In this document: positions 25,427 through 34,600 of the stretch, in pieces | Layout of the letters: every line of letters begins with the position of its first letter | Numbering within the stretch: the stretch's first letter is position 1 | The notes under the pieces: generated by a model | Told to the model about the DNA's origin: nothing | The model's input: only the letters and a program-made list of their open reading frames with translations | The model's database searches: none | Assembly (NCBI GenBank): GCA_963806685.1 | Contig: CAWDZB010000005.1 | Coordinates: 1-64,000 of the forward strand | DNA length: 64,000 bases | Direction of reading: 5' to 3' | Origin: DDH964 sp963806685 | GTDB taxonomy: Bacteria > Desulfobacterota > Desulfuromonadia > Desulfuromonadales > DDH964 | Position numbers and translations under genes: made by a program

Positions 25427-25849
25427 TCAGGCCGATGGAGCAGGAATAGGGGAGGGGAACTCGACCAGGGGACGGCTGCCGGTTACCTTGCAGCGCACCA
25501 CGCAACGGATCGTCCGGCCGGCGCGGCGACCCGCCTCAGCGGTGACCGCCGCCACCAGGGTTTCGAACAGCGCACCGGAGGAAGCGAAGTCGGCAGCCTC
25601 CAGGTAGATCCGGGCCCCCTGCCAGAGCGGCAGACTCTCGCCCGGCAGGCAGAGCAGCAGGGCCGCGCGGCCGGTGGCGCGCAGGTTGGCCAGGGTGCGG
25701 TTGTCGCCGAGACCGACCACCCAGCTGCCGTCCGGCTGGGGGCGGGCACAGGCGATCACCGCCAGGTTGGGCATTCCCCCCGGGTCGCTGGTGGCAAGGA
25801 CCGAAACCCGGCGCGGGTCGGCCAGCAGCTTTTCGATTACCGGATTCAT
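25427..25849 (-). CDS. Pyridoxamine 5'-phosphate oxidase-like flavin-binding protein
   Basis: 140 residues from the ATG at 25849 (MNPVIEKLLADPRR); longer in-frame starts overlap the upstream gene and look non-protein. The split-barrel pattern is visible (RVSVLATSDPGGMPNLAVIA, GDNRTLANLRATGRAALLL). Such proteins bind FMN or F420 or are cofactor-free; no specific substrate can be named. Third gene of the chorismate mutase operon, 10 nt after the FXD gene. Confidence 0.7.
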   Translation of the reverse strand: MNPVIEKLLADPRRVSVLATSDPGGMPNLAVIACARPQPDGSWVVGLGDNRTLANLRATGRAALLLCLPGESLPLWQGARIYLEAADFASSGALFETLVAAVTAEAGRRAGRTIRCVVRCKVTGSRPLVEFPSPIPAPSA

Positions 25850-25859
25850 GGTGCTCCGG

Positions 25860-26069
25860 TCATTCCTCGGGGGGAATGCGGAAGATCTCGAGCACCCCGG
25901 GGAGAGCTCGAAGTTCCGTCTGGTCGATGGTGGCGGCATCGCCGATGACGCCGAGAATCACCCGGTTGGCGCCGGTCGACTGGTGGAAGTCGAAGTCCCG
26001 GTCGATGAGATATTGCTTGACCCGCTCCAGGTCGTCGGCGGTGGCGGTGGTGCGCATCACGATGAGCAT
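25860..26069 (-). CDS. Free-standing DAHP synthase regulatory (FXD) domain
   Basis: 69 residues matching only the N-terminal ferredoxin-like domain of type I-beta DAHP synthases: MLIVMRTTATADDLERVK, RVILGVIGDAATID and ELRALPGVLEIFRI. In the full enzyme the catalytic barrel would continue directly (KPYKLASRE); here the frame stops after IPPEE. In those enzymes this domain mediates feedback inhibition by aromatic amino acids. It begins 3 nt after the chorismate mutase stop, with AAGGGAG ahead. It may be a separate regulator of the shikimate pathway or a relic of a truncated gene. Confidence 0.75.
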   Translation of the reverse strand: MLIVMRTTATADDLERVKQYLIDRDFDFHQSTGANRVILGVIGDAATIDQTELRALPGVLEIFRIPPEE

Positions 26070-26072
26070 GGT

Positions 26073-26345
26073 TCATTCTCCCTTGGTGCGGATCCGCTCC
26101 AGTCTCCGGCTCTCGTCGATCACCCGCTCGAAGAGGCGGACGATGGCGCCGTCGTCGAGGGGACCGGGGTTGGCGGCCTGCATCCGTTCGAAGATCAGCT
26201 TCTCCCGCCCCGGGTCGTAGACCGGCAGGCCGAGTTCCTTCTTGATCTCGCCGATCTGCAGGGCCAGCGAGGCGCGCCGGTTGAAGATCTGCAGCAGTTG
26301 CTGGTCGAGCTCGTCGATGGCCAGGCGAATGTCGTCAATGGTCAA
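26073..26345 (-). CDS. Chorismate mutase (AroQ class)
   Basis: 90 residues, all helical, with the AroQ pattern: IDDIRLAIDELDQQLLQIFNRR (catalytic Arg), ASLALQIGEIKKELG (catalytic Arg replaced by Gln/Lys context), YDPGREKLIFERM and a C-terminal Glu-rich helix. It converts chorismate to prephenate for Phe/Tyr. It is monofunctional, with no dehydratase or dehydrogenase domain. It leads an operon with the FXD-domain protein. Confidence 0.85.
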   Translation of the reverse strand: MTIDDIRLAIDELDQQLLQIFNRRASLALQIGEIKKELGLPVYDPGREKLIFERMQAANPGPLDDGAIVRLFERVIDESRRLERIRTKGE

Positions 26346-26504
26346 GGCGGACTCCAGGGATGCAGGTGCAAGGTGAAAGGTTAAAGGTGCAAGGAAGTCT
26401 TCAACATTCGTGCTGGAGGCTCAACGCTGGAGGCCGGAGGCTCAAGGTCCAAGGTCCAAGGGTTCCAGCCTTCCGCTTCCAGCTTACGGTTTACGGGTAT
26501 TCTC

Positions 26505-28103
26505 CTAAAATTCCTTGCGCAGCAGGGTCGGGTGCTTCCAGTGCACGTCGTCAGTGTCGGGGAAGTCGAGGTTGTAGTGCAGGCCGCGGCTTTCTTCGCG
26601 GGTCAGGGCGCTGCGGATGATCAGCTCGGCGACGGTGGCGATGTTGCGCAGTTCGATGAGGTCGGAGGTGATGTAGAAGTTCCAGTAGTAATCGGAGATT
26701 TCGTCCTGGATCATCTGGATACGGCGCAGGGCGCGGACCAGGCGCTTGGTGGAACGGACGATGCCGACGTAGTTCCACATGCAGAGCCGGATCTCGTGCC
26801 AGTTGTGGGCGATTACCACCTCCTCGTCGCTGTCGGTGGCGCTGCCGTAATCCCAGGGGTCGATGGTGGGGTTGTCGACCCGAGTGTCGGTGAGGCGCTC
26901 CAGCGAGCGGCGGGCGGCGCGGTCGGCGTAGACCACCCCCTCGAGCAGGCTGTTGCTGGCCAGGCGGTTGGCACCGTGGAGGCCGGTGCAGGAGGTCTCG
27001 CCGATGGCGAAGAGGTTCTGGATGTCCGACTCCCCCCAGCTGTCGACCTGCACACCGCCGCACAGGTAGTGGGCGGCGGGAACCACCGGGATCGGCTCCT
27101 TGGTCATGTCGATGCCGTAGGAGAGGCAGGTCTCGTAGATGTTGGGGAAGCGCTCGCGGATGCAGTCGGCCCCCTCGTGGGTAATGTCGAGGTAGACGCA
27201 GTCGTCGCCATGGACCTTCATCTCGTTGTCGATGGCGCGGGCGACGATGTCGCGCGGAGCGAGGTCCTTGAGCTCGTGGTAGCCTTCCATGAAGGCGGTG
27301 CCGTCGCGGCGGCGCAGGATCGCCCCCTCGCCGCGTACCGCCTCGGAGATCAGGAACGACTTGGCGTGGGGATGGAAGAGGGTGGTCGGGTGAAACTGCA
27401 TGAACTCCATGTTGCCTACCGTCGCCCCGGCGCGATAGGCCATCGCCACGCCGTCACCGGTGGCGACGTCGGGGTTGCAGGTGTAGAGGTAGACCTTGCC
27501 GGCACCGCCGGTGGCCAGCACCGTCACCCGGGCGCCGAAGGCGAGGACTTCGTTCCCCTTGATGTCGAGGACGTAGGCGCCGAGACAGCGGTTGGGGGTG
27601 GTGCGGCGGTGGCTGACCTTGGACTCGGTGATCAAGTCGACGCCGATGTGGTTTTCGTAGATGGTGATGTTGGGGTGGTTGCGCACCGCCTCGACCAGCG
27701 CCCTTTCGATCTCCCGGCCGGTGAGGTCCTGGGCGTGGAGGATGCGGCGCTGGCTGTGTCCCCCCTCGCGGGTGAGGTCGAAGTCGTCGTCGGCGTTCTT
27801 GGTGAACTGCACCCCCCAGTCGATGAGGTCGCGGATCGCCTGGGGGCCGCTCTCGACAACCATGCGCACGATCTCCTCGTCGCTGAGAAAGGCGCCGGCG
27901 ACCATGGTGTCCTGGATGTGGGCGTCAAAGGAGTCCTCGGCGGAGATCACCGAGGCGATGCCCCCCTGGGCGAGGTTGGTGGCGGTTTCACTGATCTCGC
28001 GCTTGGTGACAACGGAGACGGTACCCTGATCGGCGACCTTGAGGGCATAGGAGAGGCCGGCAATGCCGCTGCCGACGACCAGAAAATCGGAATTGACCTT
28101 CAT
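26505..28103 (-). CDS. nadB: L-aspartate oxidase
   Basis: 532 residues, the normal length. FAD-binding GSGIAGLSYAL at 12-22; TNLAQGGIASVIS; ATGGAGKVYLYTCNPDVATG; the substrate loop EFMQFHPTTLF; SEAVRGEGAILR; PAAHYLCGGVQVD; and the closing EESRGLHYNLDFP. It oxidises aspartate to iminoaspartate, the first step of de novo NAD synthesis. It is divergent from the transglycosylase gene and followed by the chorismate mutase operon across ~160 bp of degenerate short repeats. Confidence 0.95.
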   Translation of the reverse strand: MKVNSDFLVVGSGIAGLSYALKVADQGTVSVVTKREISETATNLAQGGIASVISAEDSFDAHIQDTMVAGAFLSDEEIVRMVVESGPQAIRDLIDWGVQFTKNADDDFDLTREGGHSQRRILHAQDLTGREIERALVEAVRNHPNITIYENHIGVDLITESKVSHRRTTPNRCLGAYVLDIKGNEVLAFGARVTVLATGGAGKVYLYTCNPDVATGDGVAMAYRAGATVGNMEFMQFHPTTLFHPHAKSFLISEAVRGEGAILRRRDGTAFMEGYHELKDLAPRDIVARAIDNEMKVHGDDCVYLDITHEGADCIRERFPNIYETCLSYGIDMTKEPIPVVPAAHYLCGGVQVDSWGESDIQNLFAIGETSCTGLHGANRLASNSLLEGVVYADRAARRSLERLTDTRVDNPTIDPWDYGSATDSDEEVVIAHNWHEIRLCMWNYVGIVRSTKRLVRALRRIQMIQDEISDYYWNFYITSDLIELRNIATVAELIIRSALTREESRGLHYNLDFPDTDDVHWKHPTLLRKEF

Positions 28104-28229
28104 CGAGGGCCTCGTATTGGGTGGATAGGGGGCCGGCCCGCGTGCCGCGAACCGCGCGAAACGCCATTATCGGAGCGGGGGTGTTGCTTGTCAAGGTTTT
28201 CGGGCCACCGTCAAGAGATGGTAAACAGG

Positions 28230-28258
28230 TTGAATTACCTAAGATTTTGGGCTATAGT
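28230..28258 (+). promoter_or_regulatory. Sigma-70 promoter of the transglycosylase-pgsA operon
   Basis: TTGAAT (28230-28235), 17 nt, TATAGT (28253-28258), 21 nt ahead of the start codon at 28280. Close match to the -35/-10 consensus at ideal spacing. Confidence 0.65.
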
Positions 28259-28279
28259 TCGCCGCGGAGGTTGTTGCGG

Positions 28280-28855
28280 ATGAAATTCTCCCTGCCGGCA
28301 CTACTGTTTTTGGCTCTCGGTCTCGCCCTGCTGGGACCCCCCGCGGCCAGCGCCGATATCTACCGCTATGTCGACGCCAACGGCGTGCTGCACTTCACCA
28401 ACACCCCGACCAGCAGCCGGTACAGCTTCTACCGCAAGGAGACCTCCCGGGCGTCCGGGATCGGCGAGATTATCCACCGCTATGCCTCCCGCTACCACGT
28501 CGAGGAGGCGCTGGTGCGGGCGGTCTGCAAGGTCGAGAGCGACTTCGATCCGCGGGCCGTCTCCGCCAAGGGGGCGCAGGGAATCATGCAGCTGGTTCCG
28601 GAAACCGCCCGTGAACTGCAGGTCCGCAACCCCCTCGACCCAGAGGAAAACATCCGCGGCGGCAGCTGCTACCTGCGGCAAATGCTCGACCAGTTCGACG
28701 GCAACCTCGAGCTGGCCCTGGCCGCCTACAACGCCGGCCCCAACGCGGTGCGCCGCCACGGCGGCATCCCCCCTTACCCCGAGACCGTCAACTACGTCGA
28801 TCGCGTCAAGCAGGCTCTCGACTACTATCGGAGAAACCGGGATACCCTGCAATGA
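28280..28855 (+). CDS. Lytic transglycosylase with DUF4124 domain
   Basis: 191 residues from ATG 28280, nine nucleotides after GGAGG. A signal peptide (cleavage after ASA) is followed by a DUF4124 segment (DIYRYVDANGVLHFTNTP). The Slt-type domain has the catalytic Glu in KVESDF, then GAQGIMQLVP, NIRGGSCYLRQML and LALAAYNAGPNAV. It cleaves peptidoglycan glycan strands in the periplasm. It overlaps pgsA by 4 bp. Confidence 0.9.
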   Translation: MKFSLPALLFLALGLALLGPPAASADIYRYVDANGVLHFTNTPTSSRYSFYRKETSRASGIGEIIHRYASRYHVEEALVRAVCKVESDFDPRAVSAKGAQGIMQLVPETARELQVRNPLDPEENIRGGSCYLRQMLDQFDGNLELALAAYNAGPNAVRRHGGIPPYPETVNYVDRVKQALDYYRRNRDTLQ

Positions 28856-29439
28856 GTCTGCGCTCCGGCCTGCTCAACCTTCCCAACCTGCTCACTCTCG
28901 GTCGCATCGCCGCGGTGCCGCTGCTGGTGATCCTGCTCCTCTTCCCTGGGCGCAACGCCTGCTTCTGGGCCGCGGCGGTCTTCTCCCTGGCGGCGGTGAC
29001 CGACTGGCTCGACGGCTGGCTGGCGCGCAAGTGGCAGGTGGTCACAGTGCTCGGCAAGTTTCTCGATCCCCTCGCCGACAAGCTGATCGTCCTGGCCGCG
29101 CTGATCATGCTCATCCCCTATGGCCGGGTGCCGGCCTGGGCGGTTTTCGTCATTCTTGCCCGTGAGATGGTGGTCACCGGCCTGCGTTCCATCGCCTCTT
29201 CGGAAGGGATCGTCATTGCCGCCTCGGACCTTGGCAAGTACAAGACGATTTTCCAGATGGTGGCGATCATCGGCCTGCTGCTCCACTACGACTACTACTG
29301 GCTGTTCGGCCTGCGCTGGGAGTTGTTTCACGTCTCGATGCACAACGTCGGAATCTTCTATTTCTGGGTGGCCTTTGTGCTGACCGCCTGGTCCGGTGGG
29401 GACTATCTATTCAAATTCTTTAAGGTTATTGCCCGCTGA
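28852..29439 (+). CDS. pgsA: CDP-diacylglycerol-glycerol-3-phosphate 3-phosphatidyltransferase
   Basis: 195 residues, several membrane spans. The CDP-alcohol phosphotransferase motif DGWLAR-x8-GKFLDPLAD is complete. It makes phosphatidylglycerophosphate, the committed step to phosphatidylglycerol, at the inner membrane. It starts inside the transglycosylase stop (ATGA overlap), an unusual partner for pgsA. A DGKA-like alternative is excluded by the motif. Confidence 0.92.
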   Translation: MSLRSGLLNLPNLLTLGRIAAVPLLVILLLFPGRNACFWAAAVFSLAAVTDWLDGWLARKWQVVTVLGKFLDPLADKLIVLAALIMLIPYGRVPAWAVFVILAREMVVTGLRSIASSEGIVIAASDLGKYKTIFQMVAIIGLLLHYDYYWLFGLRWELFHVSMHNVGIFYFWVAFVLTAWSGGDYLFKFFKVIAR

Positions 29440-29478
29440 ACAGGATAACGGCGGGAAAAATAAATTCCGAATTTTTTG

Positions 29479-29507
29479 TTGACTTGAAAATGCCTCTTTG
29501 CTATTAA
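29479..29507 (+). promoter_or_regulatory. Sigma-70 promoter of tRNA-Gly
   Basis: TTGACT (29479-29484), 17 nt, TATTAA (29502-29507), about 40 nt ahead of the tRNA. Confidence 0.7.
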
Positions 29508-29545
29508 TAACCGCGCTCGACGGAGCGGCAACAACACGCCGATGA

Positions 29546-29620
<75 letters not shown>

Positions 29621-29628
29621 AGAAAATC

Positions 29629-29659
29629 AACGGAACCCCCTTGGGGTTCCGTTTTTTTT
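29629..29659 (+). terminator. Terminator of tRNA-Gly
   Basis: AACGGAACCCC / GGGGTTCCGTT followed by eight T residues, directly after the tRNA. Confidence 0.92.
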
Positions 29660-29820
29660 GCCCCGACTCTCACCAAACCTTACACAGGGGGTCGGTGCGG
29701 GCCGGGGTTTCGCTTTTCATCACCCAAAAATCTGGCCCAGGGATATAGAATGTTCTCAGGTTTTCCGGAAACGGGGCAGGGCGGAAGTGTTGGACGACCT
29801 TTCACCAAGGGGGCACGATT

Positions 29821-30297
29821 ATGGAGCGGCAGATGATCCGGGTTAACCCTTCGGAAGAGACCATCATGATCGGCCCTCTCAGGATCCGGTTTCTGCTTAC
29901 GGGCAACGATTCCGGCGGGAGGGCCTCGGTGTTCGAGTTCTCCGTCCCCGTCGGGCAGAAGCTGGCGGCACCCGCCCACAGGCACGATGGCTACGAGGAG
30001 GTGGTGTACGGCATCGAGGGGGTCCTGACCTGGACGGTGGATGGAACCACTATCGAGGTCGGTCCCGGGCAGGCTTTGTGCGTTCCTCGGGGCGCCGCAC
30101 ATCGCTTCGACAACCTCGGCAGCCAGGATGTCAAACAGCTTGCGGTCATAACCCCGGCGTTGTTGGGCCCCGCGTATTTCCATGAAGCAGCCGAAGTCAT
30201 CGGTGCCGCCGCTGGCGGCCCTCCCGACCGGGAGAAGATGGCGGAGGTGTACCGGCGCCACGGCTTGACTCCGGCCGGTCCCCCGCCTGATAAGTAG
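29821..30297 (+). CDS. Cupin domain protein, paralogue 2 (intact metal motif)
   Basis: 158 residues, start ATG 29821 after GGGGG. One cupin barrel: motif 1 PAHRHDGYEEVVYG with both His and the Glu; motif 2 GQALCVPRGAAHRFDN. It is paralogous along its whole length to 12901-13377, including NPSEET at the start and the tail EAAEVIGAAAGG. The function is unknown; similar cupins are small dioxygenases, isomerases or quercetinase-like enzymes. Confidence 0.82.
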   Translation: MERQMIRVNPSEETIMIGPLRIRFLLTGNDSGGRASVFEFSVPVGQKLAAPAHRHDGYEEVVYGIEGVLTWTVDGTTIEVGPGQALCVPRGAAHRFDNLGSQDVKQLAVITPALLGPAYFHEAAEVIGAAAGGPPDREKMAEVYRRHGLTPAGPPPDK

Positions 30298-30582
30298 AGG
30301 GCGGAAGGCCGGTTTCCCAAAAAAGGATGGATCTCGGCCAACCAGGCAATGGACACACGGACAGGGGAGGCAGTGCATCTGGGTGCGGGGAAGGATGTAG
30401 AATTAGGTACCCCGTTCCAACTGCCGGGCGGCATGCCTCGGTTGTTACACAGTCAAATCACTTGACAGAAATTTTCGGGTTAGCTAACTTTCAAGGCCGT
30501 TAGATAAAATTCATTCGGTCGGTTTAAAGGAGGGCCCTGAAATTGGGGTGAGGGGGGAGGGAAAAATTCGTCTGAATGGAAA

Positions 30583-30620
30583 GCCGCCTGGCCGGGCCAT
30601 GCCCGGTGCAGGTGGTTTTT
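30583..30620 (+). terminator. Terminator-like hairpin
   Basis: CCGCCTGGCCGGGC-CAT-GCCCGGTGCAGGTGG followed by TTTTTTACG. It lies nearly 290 nt after the cupin stop, so the parent transcript is unclear. Confidence 0.55.
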
Positions 30621-30670
30621 TACGTTTTTGGAATATACTTGATGGACCATGGGCTTCTATGGCTATTGTA

Positions 30671-30683
30671 GATAATAATTATC
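30671..30683. promoter_or_regulatory. Candidate Fur box
   Basis: GATAATAATTATC is a perfect 6-1-6 palindrome matching the Fur core (GATAAT-N-ATTATC), 63 nt ahead of the propeptide gene. Iron control of the protease locus is an inference from this one site. Confidence 0.4.
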
Positions 30684-30746
30684 TCTAGGGAACCAAGGTA
30701 TTTGGTGGCCGATCATTGCTGTCTCCAATTTAGAGGGGTTTTCGAA

Positions 30747-31394
30747 ATGAAACGTTTAATTGCAGTCGCCTTTCTTGCTCTATTTTCAATATGCTTCCCG
30801 CTTTCCTCCGCCTATTCAGCTAAAGTTATGTCTTTGACAGATGCTAATTTCAAGAAAGCCAATAATGGAATTATATTGAAGGCTTTTTCAAGTAAAGGAA
30901 AATTTTTCACAGAACCAAATAATAAAACAAAGGAAGAAGTCTCTCTTGATTTTATCAAGACAAACTATAAGGTCCTCGGACTTGCCAAAAATGGAGTTGG
31001 TGTCACCGTCTCAAAAAAAATCAGATTCGGCGATATTACTAAAATTGTTTATAGCAGGCATTATAAAGGAATCGAAATTATCGGATCTGAAATTATTGTA
31101 AATATGGACAATGAGGGAAGAGTCTTTGAAATTATCAATAATTATCAAGGGGAAATAAGTGGATTTGATATTAATCCAAAAATGTCAAGCAAAGAATGTG
31201 GTGAAATTTTGAAAAAATCAATAGGTCTATCAAAAAACAGCAAAATAAAATCAAATCTTCGACTATTTCATGACGGAAATAACTATTTTTTAGTTTGGAG
31301 AATGTTTGTTAAGGATAATAAGTCTGAATTCATTGCAGTGGTTGATGCAAATACTGGCAAAATCTTAAAGAAAAGGTCTCTTCGTATAAACTAA
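30747..31394 (+). CDS. Free-standing FTP/PepSY propeptide-like secreted protein
   Basis: 215 residues from ATG 30747 (MKRLIAVAFLALFSIC), which begins a clear signal peptide ending near AYSA. The mature part resembles the propeptide of thermolysin/fungalysin proteases: an FTP-like region about 60-130 (VSLDFIKTNYKVLGL, IVYSRHYKGIEIIGSEIIVN) and a PepSY-like end (EFIAVVDANTGKILKKRS). No catalytic domain follows. The gene is strongly AT-rich with Lys/Asn/Ile-heavy coding, unlike its neighbours. The next gene encodes an M36-like protease lacking this region, so it may serve as a trans-acting inhibitor or chaperone. Confidence 0.7.
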   Translation: MKRLIAVAFLALFSICFPLSSAYSAKVMSLTDANFKKANNGIILKAFSSKGKFFTEPNNKTKEEVSLDFIKTNYKVLGLAKNGVGVTVSKKIRFGDITKIVYSRHYKGIEIIGSEIIVNMDNEGRVFEIINNYQGEISGFDINPKMSSKECGEILKKSIGLSKNSKIKSNLRLFHDGNNYFLVWRMFVKDNKSEFIAVVDANTGKILKKRSLRIN

Positions 31395-31626
31395 AGATGA
31401 CTTACGGCCTAGGGGAAGAAAAACTCAATTCTTTAGTATACAATAATACTTTCCTCATTATATAAAGTGAAAATTGAAGAAATTTAAAGTTGGTTGTATT
31501 TCAACATGGCTTATTGTGAAGTAAATGGCAGAAACGAAATTTCTGCAACAGGTTTAAACAACTGGCTATTTACAAGGGCTAAGAATTTTTATTACTAGCC
31601 GGCACAGGAGGGGCAGAGGGTAGGCA

Positions 31627-34600
31627 ATGGATAATCATAAAATTAAAGTACTTTATAATGTCGTCCTTACAGTCTTTATCGCATTGGTGATATTGATTGT
31701 TCCCTGTAAGGCAATGGCGGGTGCTTACCTTAACAACGCCTGGCTGGCCGGAGGAACGGACGCCGATGGCGACGGCTACTACGAATCCTTCTACGTTGAA
31801 ATCGATGGTAATGTCAGCGGCGGTGGATCGGCCCAGGTTTACGCGGTCATCACCGACAATTCCGGGAATGAGGCCTTCGGTCCCTGGACCATTACGGGGA
31901 CAGGGACCTCGGACGATGTCTGGGCGATGATGGACGACACCAGGTATGGCTTGGTCTTTCCTGCTGTCGTAAGCGTGACGGTGACGCTCCACGACTATGC
32001 CACTGGAGCTGCGATTGGAAGCACCACCTTCGGCGTGCCGATCGATGGTGGGGCTGATACAGTAAGCCCTTTAAATACAAATGGAACCTGGAACTGGGGG
32101 AGCCTGGAAACCGGCCCTCATTGGTTTTCCTTCCAAGTTCACCCCGGGTTGCAATACCTCGTGGAAACCGGGAGTCTCGGTCCCAATGCCGATACGGTTA
32201 TTTTTCTTTTTAACAGTGACGGGGAGGAGGGCCCCCAGAATCTGATTGGTCAAAATGACGATCGTCTGGGTGCCGATGCTTGTGGATATGATTTCAGTGG
32301 TGATTGTCGTGCCTCGCGGGTAGTGTGGAACTCCGCGGAAACTAGGACCCTCTACGTCCTTGTGGACGGATATGGCTACACCGCCGGTACGGACTATGGG
32401 GTCAGGGTGCTCGCAAGCCCCATAAACTATGTTCCCGGTACTGCGCAGGTATTTTATCCCAGCCCCGTTGTTTCTTCCCAGAATACATCTCTGCAGGACA
32501 ATTTTGACCAGGATTCACCGGAGTTGAATGCTGAATTGGCGGCGGTGGCTCTTCCGGAAATCATGACGGCCGGCAGCGGATACCATCTGGATGGGGCCTA
32601 TGCTTCGACGCGGCTGACGACCAATCGGGCCACCGAATCCTCCCCGGATTTTCTCTACACCAGGAGCGATGACCGTTTCGAGGAGGCAAACGCCTTCTAC
32701 CACATTGACAGGGCCCAGCGCTACATCCAATCCCTTGGCTTCCAGGGACTTTGGGATCAGCCGATTGCCGTGAATGCCCACGCCTCCGAGGAGGATAATG
32801 CCTGGTACTCTCCCCTGGACATGCACCTCAATTTCGGTGACGGTGGGGTCGACGATGCTGAAGATGGGGAAGTGGTGCTTCACGAATACGGACATGCCCT
32901 CCTGTTCCGGCAATCGATAACCTCGCTGGAAGATTGGGTGACGATCTCCGACGATTATGCTGCCATCCAGGAGGGGTTTGGCGACTATTTTGCTGCGGCC
33001 GCAGCATCCCAGTACAGCAACGGTTTTCAGGATGCACTCATCGGAGACTGGGATGCGACCTATTACAGCACTGAAAACCCTCCCTACTTACGTAGGATCG
33101 ACCATTCTGCAGCAGAAAGAAGGTACCCGGATGCTCTTGTCGGCGAACCGCATACCGATGGGGAAATCTGGTCCAGCGCTCTCTGGGAAATTCGTGGAAA
33201 GCTGGGAGCAGCTGTAGCCGACAGGATTGTCCTCCAGGGGAATTACCTGTTGTCTGTGGCCGACACCATGCCCGAAGCTGCGCAGGCCATGCTATATGCA
33301 GATATGCAGCTGTTCGGTGGGATGCACGGGACCGATCTGTTGAGTGTGCTGACTCCGCGGGGTTTGGTTGTAAACAACTCTGATATCGATGCGGACAGTG
33401 TTGTTGATAGCGTTGACAACTGCCCCTTGATTTTCAACCCTGATCAGGCTGATTCCAACAGCAACGGCATCGGTGATGCCTGTGATAGCAGCGATACCGA
33501 CGGGGACGGCCTCAGTGACACCGAGGAGCTGGTCCTTGGCACCAATCCTGTCAATCCCGACACTGACGGTGACGGGACTCCCGACGGGTTGGATCCTGCC
33601 CCCCTCGATCCGACCGTCGGCGGCAATAAATTGCCGATGATGGTCAGCCTGCCCAACATCAACGGCAGTTCGGCTGACGAAGTGGCTGTGCTGTTTGAGG
33701 ATGCCGAAGGGAACTTGTCGGCCGTGGTCAAGGACGTGGCCAGCGGCGCCACCTTGAGGGAGATGCCATTCAACAACCTGTTCATACCGATCGACTTCAT
33801 CGTGGTGCCGGATCTAAACGGCAATGGCGCTCCCGAACTGGCCATGCTTGGCGTGAACAAGGAAACAGGAGATGTCCAGATTCACTTCAAGGACAGCCGC
33901 TGGGGGACCTGGGTGGCCCCGGGCCTGATCAATTTCGGCCAGGAGGGGGAACCCATCTCCCTGTCCGTGGTGCCGGATCTCAACGGTAACGGCAAGGTGG
34001 AACTGGCGGTGTTCGAGAAGAACCGCAGCACCGGTGCGCCCCAGGTGCGGATCAAGGACAGCGGCACCGGCCTGTGGGTGAAGAGCGCCTACTTCGACCC
34101 GCAGCTCAGCCCCAACTTCCTGCGGGTACTGGCGGATGTTAACGGCAACGAGGCTCCGGAGCTGGCCATGCTCGGCAAAGATGCCAAGGGGCAGGTCAAG
34201 GCGCTGGTCAAGGACGGCGCCACCGTCACCTGGCTGAACACCATCTTCTACAATCCCCATTTGACTCCCATCGACCTGGCGGTATTTCCGGACCTGGACG
34301 GCAACGGGGCGGCGGAGCTGGCGCTGCTGGGCCTCGACGGAGGCGGGCCGAAGATCCAGCTCAAGGACACCGACAGCGGCAAGCTTTCCGGCTGGATTTA
34401 TTTTGTTCCGGACATGACGCCGCAGGCCCTTACCGTGGTGCCGGATGTAAGCGGCAACGGCGCGGCGGAGCTGGCGGTGCTCGGGACGACCACGGGCGGG
34501 GTGGTGCAGGTCCTGGTCAAGGACAGCGCCACCGGGCTGCTGGTCCAGAAGGTGGTCTTCGACAACACCTACACCCCGAAGGCCCTGGCGATGATATCCG

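Larger units (their letters stand above)
30298..30746. other. Gene-free interval with terminator and Fur-like box
   Basis: 449 bases. A terminator-like hairpin lies at 30583-30620 and a Fur-type palindrome at 30671-30683; otherwise nothing recognised. Composition shifts to AT-rich towards the right end. Confidence 0.55.

Noticed and set aside
26532..28283. 583-codon plus-strand frame opposite nadB
   Set aside because: Shadow of nadB; the translation is Val/Gly/Asp-rich and patternless.
31579..31992. Minus-strand frame overlapping the start of the metalloprotease
   Set aside because: It runs antisense through a signal peptide and domain of a strongly supported gene and shows no protein features.
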